This document shows, one piece after another, positions 19,828 through 27,908 of a DNA stretch of 64,000 bases (its first letter is position 1; every line of letters begins with the position of its first letter). The notes under the pieces are model-generated. The model was not told where the DNA came from. It did not search any database and worked only from the letters and a program-made list of their open reading frames with translations. The stretch comes from Streptococcaceae bacterium AF77-01CM03A. Lineage in GTDB: Bacteria > Bacillota > Bacilli > Lactobacillales > Streptococcaceae. The DNA lies in assembly GCA_027665725.1 (NCBI GenBank), contig JAQDDS010000005.1:1-64000 (forward strand), read 5' to 3'. Position numbers and translations under genes: made by a program.

Positions 19828-20254
19828 CTATTTCTCTCTTCATGATAATGGCATCCTCAACTGGATCATGGTAGTAGGCCTTTCTCTCAGCGATGACCGC
19901 CATTTTTTCTTTCTTGTAAAATGCTTGCGCTCGTTGATTTGACTTTCTGACTTCGAGAAAAATCTCTTTGTCTGTCGGTAATTGAGCAAATAAGACTGAT
20001 GCTATCCCCTGCCCCTGATAAGCTTTCTTGACAGCGATTTGCAAGACTTCTGCTTCAAAAAGATTCTCCTGAATTGCTAGAAAACCTATCACTTCTTCCC
20101 CATCATAAGCTAGAGCATACCAAGTCTGGTCTTGGGACAGGTCTGCTTGGATTTGTTCCAAAGTCCAAGGACTGACGGGATAAACATCCGTCATCACTTC
20201 GTAGATAGCTTGTACCACATCAGGCTGCTGTTGGATTCGTTTGATTTCTATCAT
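19817..20254 (-). CDS. rimI: Ribosomal protein S18 N-acetyltransferase (GNAT)
   Basis: A 145-residue GNAT acyltransferase. The acetyl-CoA site is the [14 protein letters not shown] loop (Q/RxxGxG/A), preceded by beta strand VLQIAV and followed by [16 protein letters not shown]. RimI acetylates the N-terminus of S18 in E. coli; the assignment here rests on the conserved tsaB-rimI-tsaD order. Its ATG overlaps the tsaB stop (ATGA). Confidence 0.88.
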   Translation of the reverse strand: MIEIKRIQQQPDVVQAIYEVMTDVYPVSPWTLEQIQADLSQDQTWYALAYDGEEVIGFLAIQENLFEAEVLQIAVKKAYQGQGIASVLFAQLPTDKEIFLEVRKSNQRAQAFYKKEKMAVIAERKAYYHDPVEDAIIMKREIDEG

Positions 20255-20934
20255 AGGCGTTTAATGTAAGACTCACCAGACTCGCTATGGTTCTTGAGCC
20301 AATTTTCCTCAGCTTCAACACGTTTGAGGTAATTCGGCACAAAATCATGCAAGGAGTCTGCTTCCTTGTCCCAGGCCCAAAGAGCTAGATTGGCTGCATT
20401 TGGTAAGGTTTCTTGGTAGCTAGCCTGCGACAATTGTTCTTGAATCTGCTCCACAAAGGCTCCAACTTCTCCGACAAAGGTTACCTGATCAGCATCCTTA
20501 ACTTTCTCTAAAACTTCTGCAAAAGACAAATGAGCTTCAGGAAAAACGGGATGGGTATTTTCATAAAATCCTGCATAAACATTGTTGCGACGCGCATCCA
20601 TCAAAGGAACAACCAAACCTTGCTGCTGGCTCGGTACCAGAGCTAAAAGGCTAGACATCCCAACTAACTCAATGTTCAGGGTATGAGCCAAGGTCTTGGC
20701 AGTTGCTACTGCGATTCGCAAGCCAGTATAACTACCAGGCCCCTCTGCTACTACGATTCGATCCAAATCCTTTGGCGTCAAATCTAGACTGGCCATCAAA
20801 AAATCGATGGCAGGCATGAGGGTAATACTGTGATTTTTCTTGATATTAATCGTCGTCTCGGCAAGAAGCTGCTTATCCTCTAAAATAGCGAGAGAAAGAG
20901 CCTTGCTGGACGTATCAAAAGCTAATACTTTCAT
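20251..20934 (-). CDS. tsaB: tRNA t6A37 biosynthesis protein TsaB
   Basis: A 227-residue paralogue of TsaD that acts as its scaffold and activator. MKVLAFDTSSKALSLAI opens the ASKHA fold, and AEGPGSYTGLRIAVATAK is the family signature. First gene of tsaB-rimI-tsaD. Confidence 0.95.
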   Translation of the reverse strand: MKVLAFDTSSKALSLAILEDKQLLAETTINIKKNHSITLMPAIDFLMASLDLTPKDLDRIVVAEGPGSYTGLRIAVATAKTLAHTLNIELVGMSSLLALVPSQQQGLVVPLMDARRNNVYAGFYENTHPVFPEAHLSFAEVLEKVKDADQVTFVGEVGAFVEQIQEQLSQASYQETLPNAANLALWAWDKEADSLHDFVPNYLKRVEAEENWLKNHSESGESYIKRL

Positions 20935-21004
20935 AACACATTCCTATCTTTTTGTCTGTTTACTATTATACTACAAAAGCTGACACATGGGAATTTTCTT
21001 TGTT

Positions 21005-21040
21005 TTAAAACAAAATTGTCCTGCCAAACAGACAGGACAA
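21005..21040 (-). terminator. Terminator after the 68-residue membrane protein gene
   Basis: TTGTCCTG/CAGGACAA stem followed by TTTTGTTTT on the minus strand. Confidence 0.85.
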
Positions 21041-21044
21041 GCAC

Positions 21045-21251
21045 TCAAGAATTCAAACCAAAGTAAAATACGAACCAGACCACATAGGTCACCATGAGAA
21101 GGAAAAACGAATACAGAGTCACGAAGCCAATCTTCCAAATGAGTTTGGCTTTCCTATACTCTAGCCGAGTATACAAAACATTTCCTCCGTAAACACAGGC
21201 AACGAATATCGCAAAGGCCAGAAGACGAATGATAATAGCTAGTTGAAACAT
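21045..21251 (-). CDS. Small two-helix membrane protein, function unknown
   Basis: A 68-residue protein starting MFQLAIIIRLLAFAIFVACVY. The first hydrophobic helix covers about 4-24, then a basic linker (RLEYRKAKLIWK), then a second helix ending VVWFVFYFGLNS. AAGGAGG lies 7 nt before this ATG, and a good promoter starts transcription about 35 nt upstream, which rules out the longer frame beginning at 21371. I do not recognise the family. It is transcribed alone. Confidence 0.75.
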   Translation of the reverse strand: MFQLAIIIRLLAFAIFVACVYGGNVLYTRLEYRKAKLIWKIGFVTLYSFFLLMVTYVVWFVFYFGLNS

Positions 21252-21293
21252 ATCCTGCCCTCCTTCATAAGGAAAAACCTCTTTTCTAACTTT

Positions 21294-21322
21294 ATTATAG
21301 CACTTGATTCCAAAGTCTTCAA
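21294..21322 (-). promoter_or_regulatory. Promoter of the 68-residue membrane protein gene
   Basis: TTGAAG (21317-21322), 17-nt spacer, TATAAT (21294-21299) with an upstream TGC (extended -10), minus strand. Confidence 0.75.
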
Positions 21323-21381
21323 ATACTTGTATCGGGCACAATGAAACACATTTCAAGCTCCTTACTTTCATGTTTCCTGCT

Positions 21382-21410
21382 TTTACTAATTCCCCTTTTT
21401 ATGTTATAAT
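21382..21410 (+). promoter_or_regulatory. rpoY-rnjA promoter
   Basis: TTTACT (21382-21387), 17-nt spacer, TGTTATAAT (extended -10, 21405-21410). The leader to rpoY is about 107 nt. Confidence 0.65.
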
Positions 21411-21523
21411 TGAAATAATTGTAACGAATCAAGGTCAATACAGGCAGAAAATGAAATAGAAACAAACAGCTTCAAGCTGGTAATTTTTTGAATACAGCTG
21501 ACCTGAAAACAGAAAGGAAACAC

Positions 21524-21757
21524 ATGATTTACAAAGTTTTTTATCAAGAAACAAAAGACCGTAGCCCACGTCGTGAAACAACACGCTCACTTTACTTAGA
21601 CATTGATGCTAACTCAGAACTTGAGGGACGTATCATTGCCCGTGAACTTGTTGAAAAAAACCGTCCAGAATTCAACGTTGAATATATCGAGCTCTTGTCA
21701 GACAAATTGCTAGACTACGAAAAAGAAACTGGCGCATTCGAAATTACGGAGTTCTAA
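21524..21757 (+). CDS. rpoY: RNA polymerase epsilon subunit
   Basis: A 77-residue protein ([20 protein letters not shown]...) of the RpoY/DUF1447 family, a small accessory subunit of Firmicute RNA polymerase with a fold like phage T7 Gp2. It is normally encoded just before RNase J1, as here, with 1 nt between the genes. ATG 21524 is chosen over the upstream frame because AAAGG lies 6 nt before it and the family begins MIYKVFY. Confidence 0.95.
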   Translation: MIYKVFYQETKDRSPRRETTRSLYLDIDANSELEGRIIARELVEKNRPEFNVEYIELLSDKLLDYEKETGAFEITEF

Positions 21758-21758
21758 T

Positions 21759-23438
21759 ATGGCCTATACTCTTAAACCAGAAGAAGTGGGCGTTTTTGCC
21801 ATTGGTGGTCTAGGAGAAATCGGTAAAAATACATACGGAATCGAATACCAAGACGAAATTATCATCGTTGATGCAGGGATTAAATTCCCCGAGGATGATC
21901 TTCTTGGTATCGACTACGTTATCCCTGATTACTCTTACATTGTCGAAAATATCGACCGCGTCAAGGCTCTCTTGATTACCCACGGACACGAGGACCATAT
22001 CGGTGGGATTCCGTTCTTGCTCAAGCAAGCAAATATCCCTATCTATGCAGGTCCGCTAGCCCTTGCTTTGATCCGTGGAAAACTCGAAGAACACGGACTT
22101 TTGCGCAATGCTACACTTCACGAAATCAACCACAACACTGAGTTGACCTTTAAAAATCTTAAAGCAACTTTCTTTAGAACAACTCACTCGATCCCAGAAC
22201 CTTTGGGAATTGTTATCCACACACCTCAAGGAAAAATCGTCTGTACCGGTGACTTTAAGTTTGACTTTACACCAGTTGGTGAACCTGCAGACTTGCACCG
22301 TATGGCAGCTCTAGGTGAAGACGGAGTGCTTTGCTTACTCTCTGACTCGACAAATGCTGAAGTGCCAACCTTTACAAACTCTGAGAAGGTTGTCGGCCAA
22401 TCTATCATGAAGATTATCCAAGGTATCGAGGGACGTATCATCTTTGCATCCTTTGCCTCAAATATCTTCCGTCTCCAGCAAGCGACTGATGCTGCTGTTA
22501 AAACAGGTCGTAAGATTGCTGTCTTCGGACGCTCTATGGAGAAAGCCATTGTCAATGGGATTGAACTTGGTTACATCAAGGCCCCTAAGGGAACCTTTAT
22601 CGAGCCAAATGAAATCAAAGACTACCCTGCGGGTGAAATTCTTATCCTCTGTACGGGTAGCCAGGGTGAACCTATGGCCGCTCTCTCTCGTATTGCTAAC
22701 GGAACTCACCGTCAGGTGCAACTCCAACCTGGTGATACGGTTATCTTCTCATCTAGTCCAATCCCAGGAAACACCACTAGCGTTAACAAGCTGATTAACA
22801 TCATTTCTGAAGCTGGTGTTGAAGTTATCCATGGTAAGATTAACAATATCCATACATCTGGACACGGTGGTCAGCAGGAACAAAAACTCATGCTCCGCCT
22901 CATCAAACCAAAATACTTCATGCCTGTCCACGGTGAATATCGTATGCAGAAAGTTCACGCTGGACTTGCCGTAGATACTGGAGTTGAGAAGGACAATATC
23001 TTTATCATGAGCAATGGTGATGTCCTTGCCCTTACTGCAAACTCTGCTCGTATCGCTGGTCATTTCAATGCTCAAGATATCTACGTCGATGGAAATCGTA
23101 TCGGTGAAATCGGTGCGGCAGTCCTAAAAGACCGCCGAGACCTATCCGAAGATGGTGTCGTACTTGCTGTTGCAACGGTAGACTTTGAGTCTCAGATGAT
23201 TATTTCTGGACCAGATATCCTTAGTCGTGGTTTCGTCTACATGCGCGAATCTGGCGACTTGATCCGTCAGAGTCAACGCATCCTTTTCAATGCTATTCGT
23301 ATCGCTTTGAAAAACAAAGATGCCAGCGTCCAATCAGTCAATGGTGCTATCGTAAACGCCATTCGACCATTCCTTTACGAAAATACTGAACGTGAACCAA
23401 TCATCATTCCGATGATTCTCACGCCAGATGAAGAATAA
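21759..23438 (+). CDS. rnjA: Ribonuclease J1
   Basis: A 559-residue metallo-beta-lactamase/beta-CASP ribonuclease with 5'-3' exo- and endonuclease activity, central to mRNA decay. The zinc site HGHEDHIGG is near residue 76; other signatures are [22 protein letters not shown] and the C-terminal SGHGGQQEQ...PVHGEY. The gene is intact, but the transposon at 23447 begins 8 bp after its stop and separates it from the terminator at 29100-29135 that probably once ended its transcript. Confidence 0.97.
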   Translation: MAYTLKPEEVGVFAIGGLGEIGKNTYGIEYQDEIIIVDAGIKFPEDDLLGIDYVIPDYSYIVENIDRVKALLITHGHEDHIGGIPFLLKQANIPIYAGPLALALIRGKLEEHGLLRNATLHEINHNTELTFKNLKATFFRTTHSIPEPLGIVIHTPQGKIVCTGDFKFDFTPVGEPADLHRMAALGEDGVLCLLSDSTNAEVPTFTNSEKVVGQSIMKIIQGIEGRIIFASFASNIFRLQQATDAAVKTGRKIAVFGRSMEKAIVNGIELGYIKAPKGTFIEPNEIKDYPAGEILILCTGSQGEPMAALSRIANGTHRQVQLQPGDTVIFSSSPIPGNTTSVNKLINIISEAGVEVIHGKINNIHTSGHGGQQEQKLMLRLIKPKYFMPVHGEYRMQKVHAGLAVDTGVEKDNIFIMSNGDVLALTANSARIAGHFNAQDIYVDGNRIGEIGAAVLKDRRDLSEDGVVLAVATVDFESQMIISGPDILSRGFVYMRESGDLIRQSQRILFNAIRIALKNKDASVQSVNGAIVNAIRPFLYENTEREPIIIPMILTPDEE

Positions 23439-23446
23439 TAAAATAA
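23439..23446. repeat. Left 8-bp target-site duplication
   Basis: TAAAATAA, directly after the rnjA stop codon and identical to 29092-29099. Confidence 0.93.
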
Positions 23447-23536
23447 GGGAACTATATACCAGTTTACACTAAACACAATATATAGTGCTTACGAGAATAT
23501 CAAAAAAGGCGAGTTCCAAGCGGAAATCGTCTTTTA
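23447..23536 (+). repeat. Left terminal inverted repeat (90 bp)
   Basis: Identical to the reverse complement of 29002-29091 except at repeat positions 6 and 14 (C here, T there). Confidence 0.95.
23504..23535 (-). terminator. Terminator inside the left inverted repeat
   Basis: 14-bp imperfect stem with loop GCTT, followed by TTTTTT when read outwards. It would end the leftward transposase operon inside the repeat. Confidence 0.8.
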
Positions 23537-23538
23537 GT

Positions 23539-24081
23539 TTATCTCAATTCATCTGAATGTTCGGTCATGTATTCTGCTAACCATTCCATACCATAGGCTA
23601 TCTCAAATACTTCCAATATCAATGAAAGGTCTGGTTGAAAACCATATTCTTTGAGCTTGTTGGTAACATCTTTTATGGAACGGATTTTGATTAACTTAAT
23701 AATATCTCCTGCATCTTGTCTATCCCTATCTCGTCCGCTTTCTAGCTTCATACCAAGAATGTAGGATAATGGCGGTACAAAAACAGTCAAATTTGAATAG
23801 CTAAATGCCTTCTCACAGATTGACCGTGGCGGTACTCTATTCATATTGGCAACGTTATTATTCAACCATAATTCTTCAGGTTCGTTCACACCAAAATCAT
23901 CGCCAACTTTCTCAATAATGCTTCTGATTTTAGCATCTTCTTGATAAAAGGCATATACATCTTGTGTTCCTCGGAGATTGTAATACTCCAGAACAAAACC
24001 ACCAACACAGATAATTTCTAGGTCAATATTTTCCTTGGCTAATTCTGTATTGAGAGCCTCAAATAAAACTTTCTTATCCAT
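23539..24081 (-). CDS. Nucleotidyltransferase-fold protein (DUF6036-like) with altered catalytic motif
   Basis: A 180-residue protein. The N-terminal CVGGFVLEYYNLRGTQDVYAF matches the pattern of minimal nucleotidyltransferases such as the DUF6036 and AbiEii-like groups (glycine pair, R-x-T, then D-x-D). Here the second acidic position is tyrosine (D-V-Y), so catalysis may be lost or changed. The C-terminal half, with ILGMKLESGRDRDRQDAGDI, is also typical of these groups, several of which are toxins or antitoxins. Its ATG overlaps the preceding 95-residue gene by 8 nt. Last gene of the transposase operon, ending 2 bp from the inverted repeat. Role unknown. Confidence 0.7.
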   Translation of the reverse strand: MDKKVLFEALNTELAKENIDLEIICVGGFVLEYYNLRGTQDVYAFYQEDAKIRSIIEKVGDDFGVNEPEELWLNNNVANMNRVPPRSICEKAFSYSNLTVFVPPLSYILGMKLESGRDRDRQDAGDIIKLIKIRSIKDVTNKLKEYGFQPDLSLILEVFEIAYGMEWLAEYMTEHSDELR

Positions 24082-24361
24082 AGTTACCCTCTCTAAAGAG
24101 TTTCAAAATATCTTTTGGCTGACTTTTACGGTTCGCCTGCAAAACGTGTTCTCTTGTATGTGTACCTTCTGTTAAAGCATCTTGAAGGGTTATTTTTTGG
24201 AAAGGTGTTAAGGTAGGATTTTTCAACAATTGCTCTACATCATCAGTAGTTAGTTTAGTCTCCTCATCTTTAATGACCTTATAAAGATAGCGAAACCACA
24301 AATCACCGTCACTTCCAGCATGTTCACTAGCTCTCACCATGTAATCGTACCATGTTGTCAT
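24074..24361 (-). CDS. Hypothetical 95-residue protein in the transposon
   Basis: A small, mostly helical charged protein (MTTWYDYMVRASEHAGSDGD...). It has no signal peptide or membrane segment and I do not recognise the family. GAGGGGG precedes the ATG by 7 nt. It starts 2 nt after the 151-residue gene and overlaps the nucleotidyltransferase-like gene by 8 nt. The tight pairing with that gene is what a toxin-antitoxin or cofactor pair would look like, but nothing in the sequence proves it. Confidence 0.7.
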   Translation of the reverse strand: MTTWYDYMVRASEHAGSDGDLWFRYLYKVIKDEETKLTTDDVEQLLKNPTLTPFQKITLQDALTEGTHTREHVLQANRKSQPKDILKLFREGNYG

Positions 24362-24363
24362 TA

Positions 24364-24819
24364 TTATTCCCCCTCATCTTTTCTAGGGTTATAGTGCATT
24401 GCTATCCAAAGTTTTTTGTCAAAATCAGATAACTCTTTTTTCTTCTGATCAATGCAATCGTTCAAATCAGGAAATTTGAGACTGTATTTTTTCTCAAAAA
24501 AGATCTGAAACTCCTCTTTACTTTCTGCAATATCAACCAAGGCTTCTAACTCTGCCATTTGTTTGGCAATAGCCTTTCTGTCAATTCTCTTTTGATTATT
24601 TCCAAGTACGTCATAAACACAACATTTTGTCAGTTTAGTATAAAAAGAGCGATGTTTAGTAACAAAATCAAAAGAATAGGTCTTATCCCAGAGTTTGGTG
24701 TATTTATTGTAAAAACCATCTGAAAGGCTGACTTGATAACCAATCAGCTTACTATCAACCCTGCGAGCAATAGACCTTTCCAATTCAAAATGCAGGTCAT
24801 GTAATGTATTAGTAGCCAT
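24364..24819 (-). CDS. Hypothetical 151-residue protein in the transposon
   Basis: A charged, soluble protein (MATNTLHDLHFELERSIARR...) with predicted helices, a central IDRKAIAKQMAELEALVDIAES segment and an acidic/basic C-terminus. Family not recognised. Its start lies within the end of the transposase gene (11-nt overlap), with a GGGAG ribosome site, so it is translationally coupled to the transposase. It may assist transposition or belong with the two genes that follow. Confidence 0.7.
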   Translation of the reverse strand: MATNTLHDLHFELERSIARRVDSKLIGYQVSLSDGFYNKYTKLWDKTYSFDFVTKHRSFYTKLTKCCVYDVLGNNQKRIDRKAIAKQMAELEALVDIAESKEEFQIFFEKKYSLKFPDLNDCIDQKKKELSDFDKKLWIAMHYNPRKDEGE

Positions 24820-25726
24820 AAATCAGCTCCCTGTATTTAGTTCGGACACAGGCATTTGAAATTAGGAGATTAAAACGCTCACTATCCGAATAGTCACGAG
24901 TATTATAACGAAAAACAAATTCATCTACATAGTCTTGAAGATATTTCTTAGACCACGAATGGTAAATTCCTAATACTCCACGTTTCAATCCAGCCCAAAA
25001 GCCTTCAATCGTGTTGGTATAAACATCACCTTGCACATACTCACTAATTCCATGATTAACAAAGTCATGATTATACATCTTAGACACTTTATTATAACCC
25101 AGCCATTCATCTGTGTAAAGTTGAGCTGTTTCCTTTACGTATTTGACAATCTGTTCAGTCAATGTTTTCGTCTTTGTATCTGGAACATGATGAGCATTAA
25201 CTTTACCTTGACGTTGTACCATACCTACTACAGCAGATTTGTCTTTCAATGAACGCCCTTGAGCATTTTTGACTTTTTTGGAGTTATGACGGTTCTTGTT
25301 TTTACCACCTATGTAGGTTTCATCAACTTCCACAACATCATCAAGACTATTGTTGTTTTCAGAACTAAAACACTTACGGATACGTTCTAGCATGAACCAA
25401 GCTGTTTTTTGCGTAACACCAATATCTTTTGATAATTGTACAGATGAGATTCCTTTTTTGTGAGAAGTCACAAGCCAGATTGCCATAAACCATTTACGAA
25501 GTTCAATTTTAGTATTGTCAAAAAGAGTACCAGTCTTGACATTGAAGTATTTTCCAGTATTTTTACAACGGTATTTGTTACCTTTACATTTGTAGACCTT
25601 TGAGGTAGCATCAAAAGGGCTGATAATCACATCGCCCCAAATCATATTTTCTAAATGGTCAATACATGACTGTTCATCAGGAAAAGCAGATTGTAAATCA
25701 AATAGTGACTTAAATTCAAACTTCAT
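24809..25726 (-). CDS. IS1595-family transposase
   Basis: A 305-residue DDE-type transposase (ISXO2-like/IS1595 domain). The N-terminal ~90 residues hold a zinc-ribbon-like part (YKCKGNKYRCKNTGKYFNVKTGTLF) and a helix-turn-helix (GISSVQLSKDIGVTQKTAWFMLERI). The catalytic core shows VDETYIGG (first Asp), LYTDEWLGY (second Asp) and TNTIEGFWAGLKRG (third N/E with the downstream K). Intact. It heads a four-gene operon with the three accessory genes downstream. AAGGAG lies 8 nt before the ATG. Confidence 0.93.
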   Translation of the reverse strand: MKFEFKSLFDLQSAFPDEQSCIDHLENMIWGDVIISPFDATSKVYKCKGNKYRCKNTGKYFNVKTGTLFDNTKIELRKWFMAIWLVTSHKKGISSVQLSKDIGVTQKTAWFMLERIRKCFSSENNNSLDDVVEVDETYIGGKNKNRHNSKKVKNAQGRSLKDKSAVVGMVQRQGKVNAHHVPDTKTKTLTEQIVKYVKETAQLYTDEWLGYNKVSKMYNHDFVNHGISEYVQGDVYTNTIEGFWAGLKRGVLGIYHSWSKKYLQDYVDEFVFRYNTRDYSDSERFNLLISNACVRTKYRELIYGY

Positions 25727-25753
25727 AACTGGTACTCCTTACTTCTTGATTAT

Positions 25754-25782
25754 ATTATATCTAAAAAAAGAATGATTGTCAA
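25754..25782 (-). promoter_or_regulatory. Transposase operon promoter (consensus)
   Basis: TTGACA (25777-25782), 17-nt spacer, TATAAT (25754-25759) on the minus strand: a perfect sigma-A consensus, unusually strong for a transposase. Confidence 0.85.
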
Positions 25783-25801
25783 TAAAAATGTAAACTTCTA
25801 C

Positions 25802-25830
25802 TATGCAAAAAGCCAGAATTTTGATATAAT
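25802..25830 (+). promoter_or_regulatory. Promoter of the RM operon (extended -10)
   Basis: TGATATAAT (-10 at 25825-25830) with a poor TATGCA -35 17 nt upstream. It reads into the leader ORF and 7-bp repeat and then the RM genes. Confidence 0.65.
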
Positions 25831-25862
25831 AGAAGTATCAAAAATAAAGGAAATTAAGCATT

Positions 25863-25916
25863 ATGAACTCAATCACAGCTCACAGCTCACAGCTCACAGC
25901 TCACAGCTCACGCTGA
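25863..25916 (+). CDS. Short leader ORF across the 7-bp repeat (OFF phase)
   Basis: ATG 25863 has AAAGG 12 nt upstream and opens a 17-codon frame (MNSITAHSSQLTAHSSR) that stops at TGA 25914. With five repeat copies it ends early. A second frame, 25912-26016 (ADYVIGCVFCQALKQAF...), has no start codon of its own and ends at a TGA overlapping the methylase start. Removing one repeat, or adding two, would join both frames into one leader (48 residues for four copies). Whether the peptide is made is unknown. Confidence 0.45.
   Translation: MNSITAHSSQLTAHSSR
25874..25908 (+). repeat. Five tandem copies of CACAGCT (7 bp)
   Basis: Five perfect head-to-tail CACAGCT units followed by a degenerate CACGCTG, in the RM leader between promoter and methylase. 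The unit length is not a multiple of three, so copy-number change shifts the leader reading frame. Confidence 0.95.
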
Positions 25917-26015
25917 TTATGTAATCGGATGTGTTTTTTGTCAAGCTCTAAAACAGGCTTTTTCACATTTTTGTGAAGAGGCTATTTATTTTATCAATAA
26001 TTTCGAGGTGCTATG

Positions 26016-27908
26016 ATGGAGCGTTTTGAAATTATTGATAAAATTGGGAGTTCCTTCTATTCTTCTAATCTTGAAAATGGAGAATTTAGTTACTCTAGAG
26101 CTTTGAAATCTGTTGGTAAATCTATTTCTGAATATAGAAATAGTAATTCAAAGAAAAAACATAATCACTTAGATATTCGCTTTGAGAACGACCGGTTGGC
26201 TATTTTAGTTGAAACTAAAAACAGATTTGATAATTGGGATAAAGCTGAAATTCAACAGCAATTACAGGAGTATGTAAAATACGAAAAAGCATATTCTGAT
26301 AGGAAAATTGTAGCAATTTTAGCAGAAACAGAGGGCAACGATGTTTGGACATGGTATGGGCAATCAGTCATTATAGACGATGAGCACATGAATAGTGAGC
26401 TAACAAATATTCTATCTTTTGAGGAATATGAAGAGTTATGTTTTGGCAAAGTAAACGATAAACTAAAAGTGGTGGATTCAATTAAAACACTGAATGAACT
26501 ACTGCATTCTGATGGTATAAATGAAAAACTGCGAAGTCAATTTGTTGGAACATGTTTACTTGCTCTTAAAAATGGACTAGTTTATGAAGGGATAAAAGCA
26601 ACAAAAGATACGGATGGAAACGACCTGTCTCCTGAACAAGTTATCCTAAAAAGCATCAAAAATATTTTAGAGGGATTACTATCTCAAGGCGGGGATTTAA
26701 ATAAAGTTGGAAAGTTAGCAATACTCAATAATAAAGTCTTAGAAGACCAAGATGTAACCAGCTTGAGTTATCAAGAATTAAAAGCTCTATTAGCCTATAT
26801 AGATAACAATATTATCCCTTATATCAATGATAAAAATACAGCAGGTCAGGATTTATTAAATCTATTCTTTACAACGTTTAATAAATATGTAGGGAAGTCA
26901 GATAAGAATCAGGCTTTTACACCAGACCATATCTGTGATTTTATGAGTAAGATTGTAAATGTTAATAAAAATTCTCGTGTACTTGACCCATGTTGCGGGA
27001 GTGGTGCTTTTTTAGTACGTGCTATGACAGATGCTATGGATGATTGCAATACTGAAGATGAACGTAATGCTGTTAAAAAGAATCAAATTTTTGGTATAGA
27101 ATATGAAGATGGAGCATTTGGTCTGTCATCTACAAATATGTTGATACACGGTGATGGAAACTCAAATATTATTCAAGATTCCATGTTTAATAAGGGTAAG
27201 TGGATTACAGATGCTAATGTAGACGTTGTACTTATGAATCCACCATATAATGCGACCAAAAAAAGTTGTGACCCTGATTATGTCAAAAAATGGTCTTCAA
27301 AGGTGACTCAAGACCCTTCAAAAGGACTTCACTTTGTTGAATGGGTAGCTCGTCAAGTAACTGGACAAGGTAAAGATGAGATTATTAAAAATAAGACAGC
27401 TAAAATTGCTGTTTTACTTCCAATGCAAGCTGCTATTGGCAACAGCAAAGAAACTAAATCGCTTAAGAAAAAACTGCTTGACAAATATACTTTAGAGGCT
27501 GTTTTTTCTCTGCCTGACGAAATATTCTATCCAGGTGCTTCTGCTGTAGCTTGTTGCATGATATTTGATTTGTCTCAAAATCATGCTAAATCCGATAAGG
27601 ATACTTTCTTTGGATACTTTAAAGATGATAAATTTATCAAAAGGAAAGGTTTAGGTCGTGTTGAGAGGGTAGACGATAACGAAGATAGCTTATGGGAACA
27701 GGAAAAATCTAAGTGGCTATCGTTGTACAGAAATAAACGTGAAGTAGCTGGGTTGTCTGTTATGAAGAAAGTCGGATATGAAGACGAATGGCTTGCTGAA
27801 GCCTATATGGAAACTGATTATTCTACACTTAATTCTAATGATTTTCAACAAACTATAAATCACTATCTATCTTTCTTAGTAAAAGAAGGAGAATATGGCA
27901 ATGATTGA
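26016..27908 (+). CDS. BcgI-like fused nuclease/N6-adenine methylase (Type IIB RM subunit)
   Basis: A 630-residue restriction-modification subunit. The N-terminal ~110 residues carry a PD-(D/E)xK-type nuclease pattern (HLDIRF, Asp53; ILVETKN, Glu66/Lys68). A helical linker follows, then a Type I-like methylase with motif X (QAFTP), motif I (LDPCCGSGAF, about 323-332) and catalytic NPPY (408-411). The size and order match the ~72-kDa A subunit of BcgI, in which cutting and methylation share one chain. ATG 26016 sits 7 nt after GAGG; ATG 26013 is also possible. It overlaps the specificity gene. Confidence 0.85.
   Translation: MERFEIIDKIGSSFYSSNLENGEFSYSRALKSVGKSISEYRNSNSKKKHNHLDIRFENDRLAILVETKNRFDNWDKAEIQQQLQEYVKYEKAYSDRKIVAILAETEGNDVWTWYGQSVIIDDEHMNSELTNILSFEEYEELCFGKVNDKLKVVDSIKTLNELLHSDGINEKLRSQFVGTCLLALKNGLVYEGIKATKDTDGNDLSPEQVILKSIKNILEGLLSQGGDLNKVGKLAILNNKVLEDQDVTSLSYQELKALLAYIDNNIIPYINDKNTAGQDLLNLFFTTFNKYVGKSDKNQAFTPDHICDFMSKIVNVNKNSRVLDPCCGSGAFLVRAMTDAMDDCNTEDERNAVKKNQIFGIEYEDGAFGLSSTNMLIHGDGNSNIIQDSMFNKGKWITDANVDVVLMNPPYNATKKSCDPDYVKKWSSKVTQDPSKGLHFVEWVARQVTGQGKDEIIKNKTAKIAVLLPMQAAIGNSKETKSLKKKLLDKYTLEAVFSLPDEIFYPGASAVACCMIFDLSQNHAKSDKDTFFGYFKDDKFIKRKGLGRVERVDDNEDSLWEQEKSKWLSLYRNKREVAGLSVMKKVGYEDEWLAEAYMETDYSTLNSNDFQQTINHYLSFLVKEGEYGND

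Noticed and set aside
25874..25908. CACAGCT repeats considered as iterons or a CRISPR remnant
   Set aside because: Head-to-tail 7-bp units with no spacers, and no replication or Cas gene nearby. A simple-sequence phase repeat fits better.
26016..27908. Ordinary Type I HsdM
   Set aside because: No separate HsdR follows, and the N-terminus carries a nuclease-like D...ExK pattern absent from HsdM.
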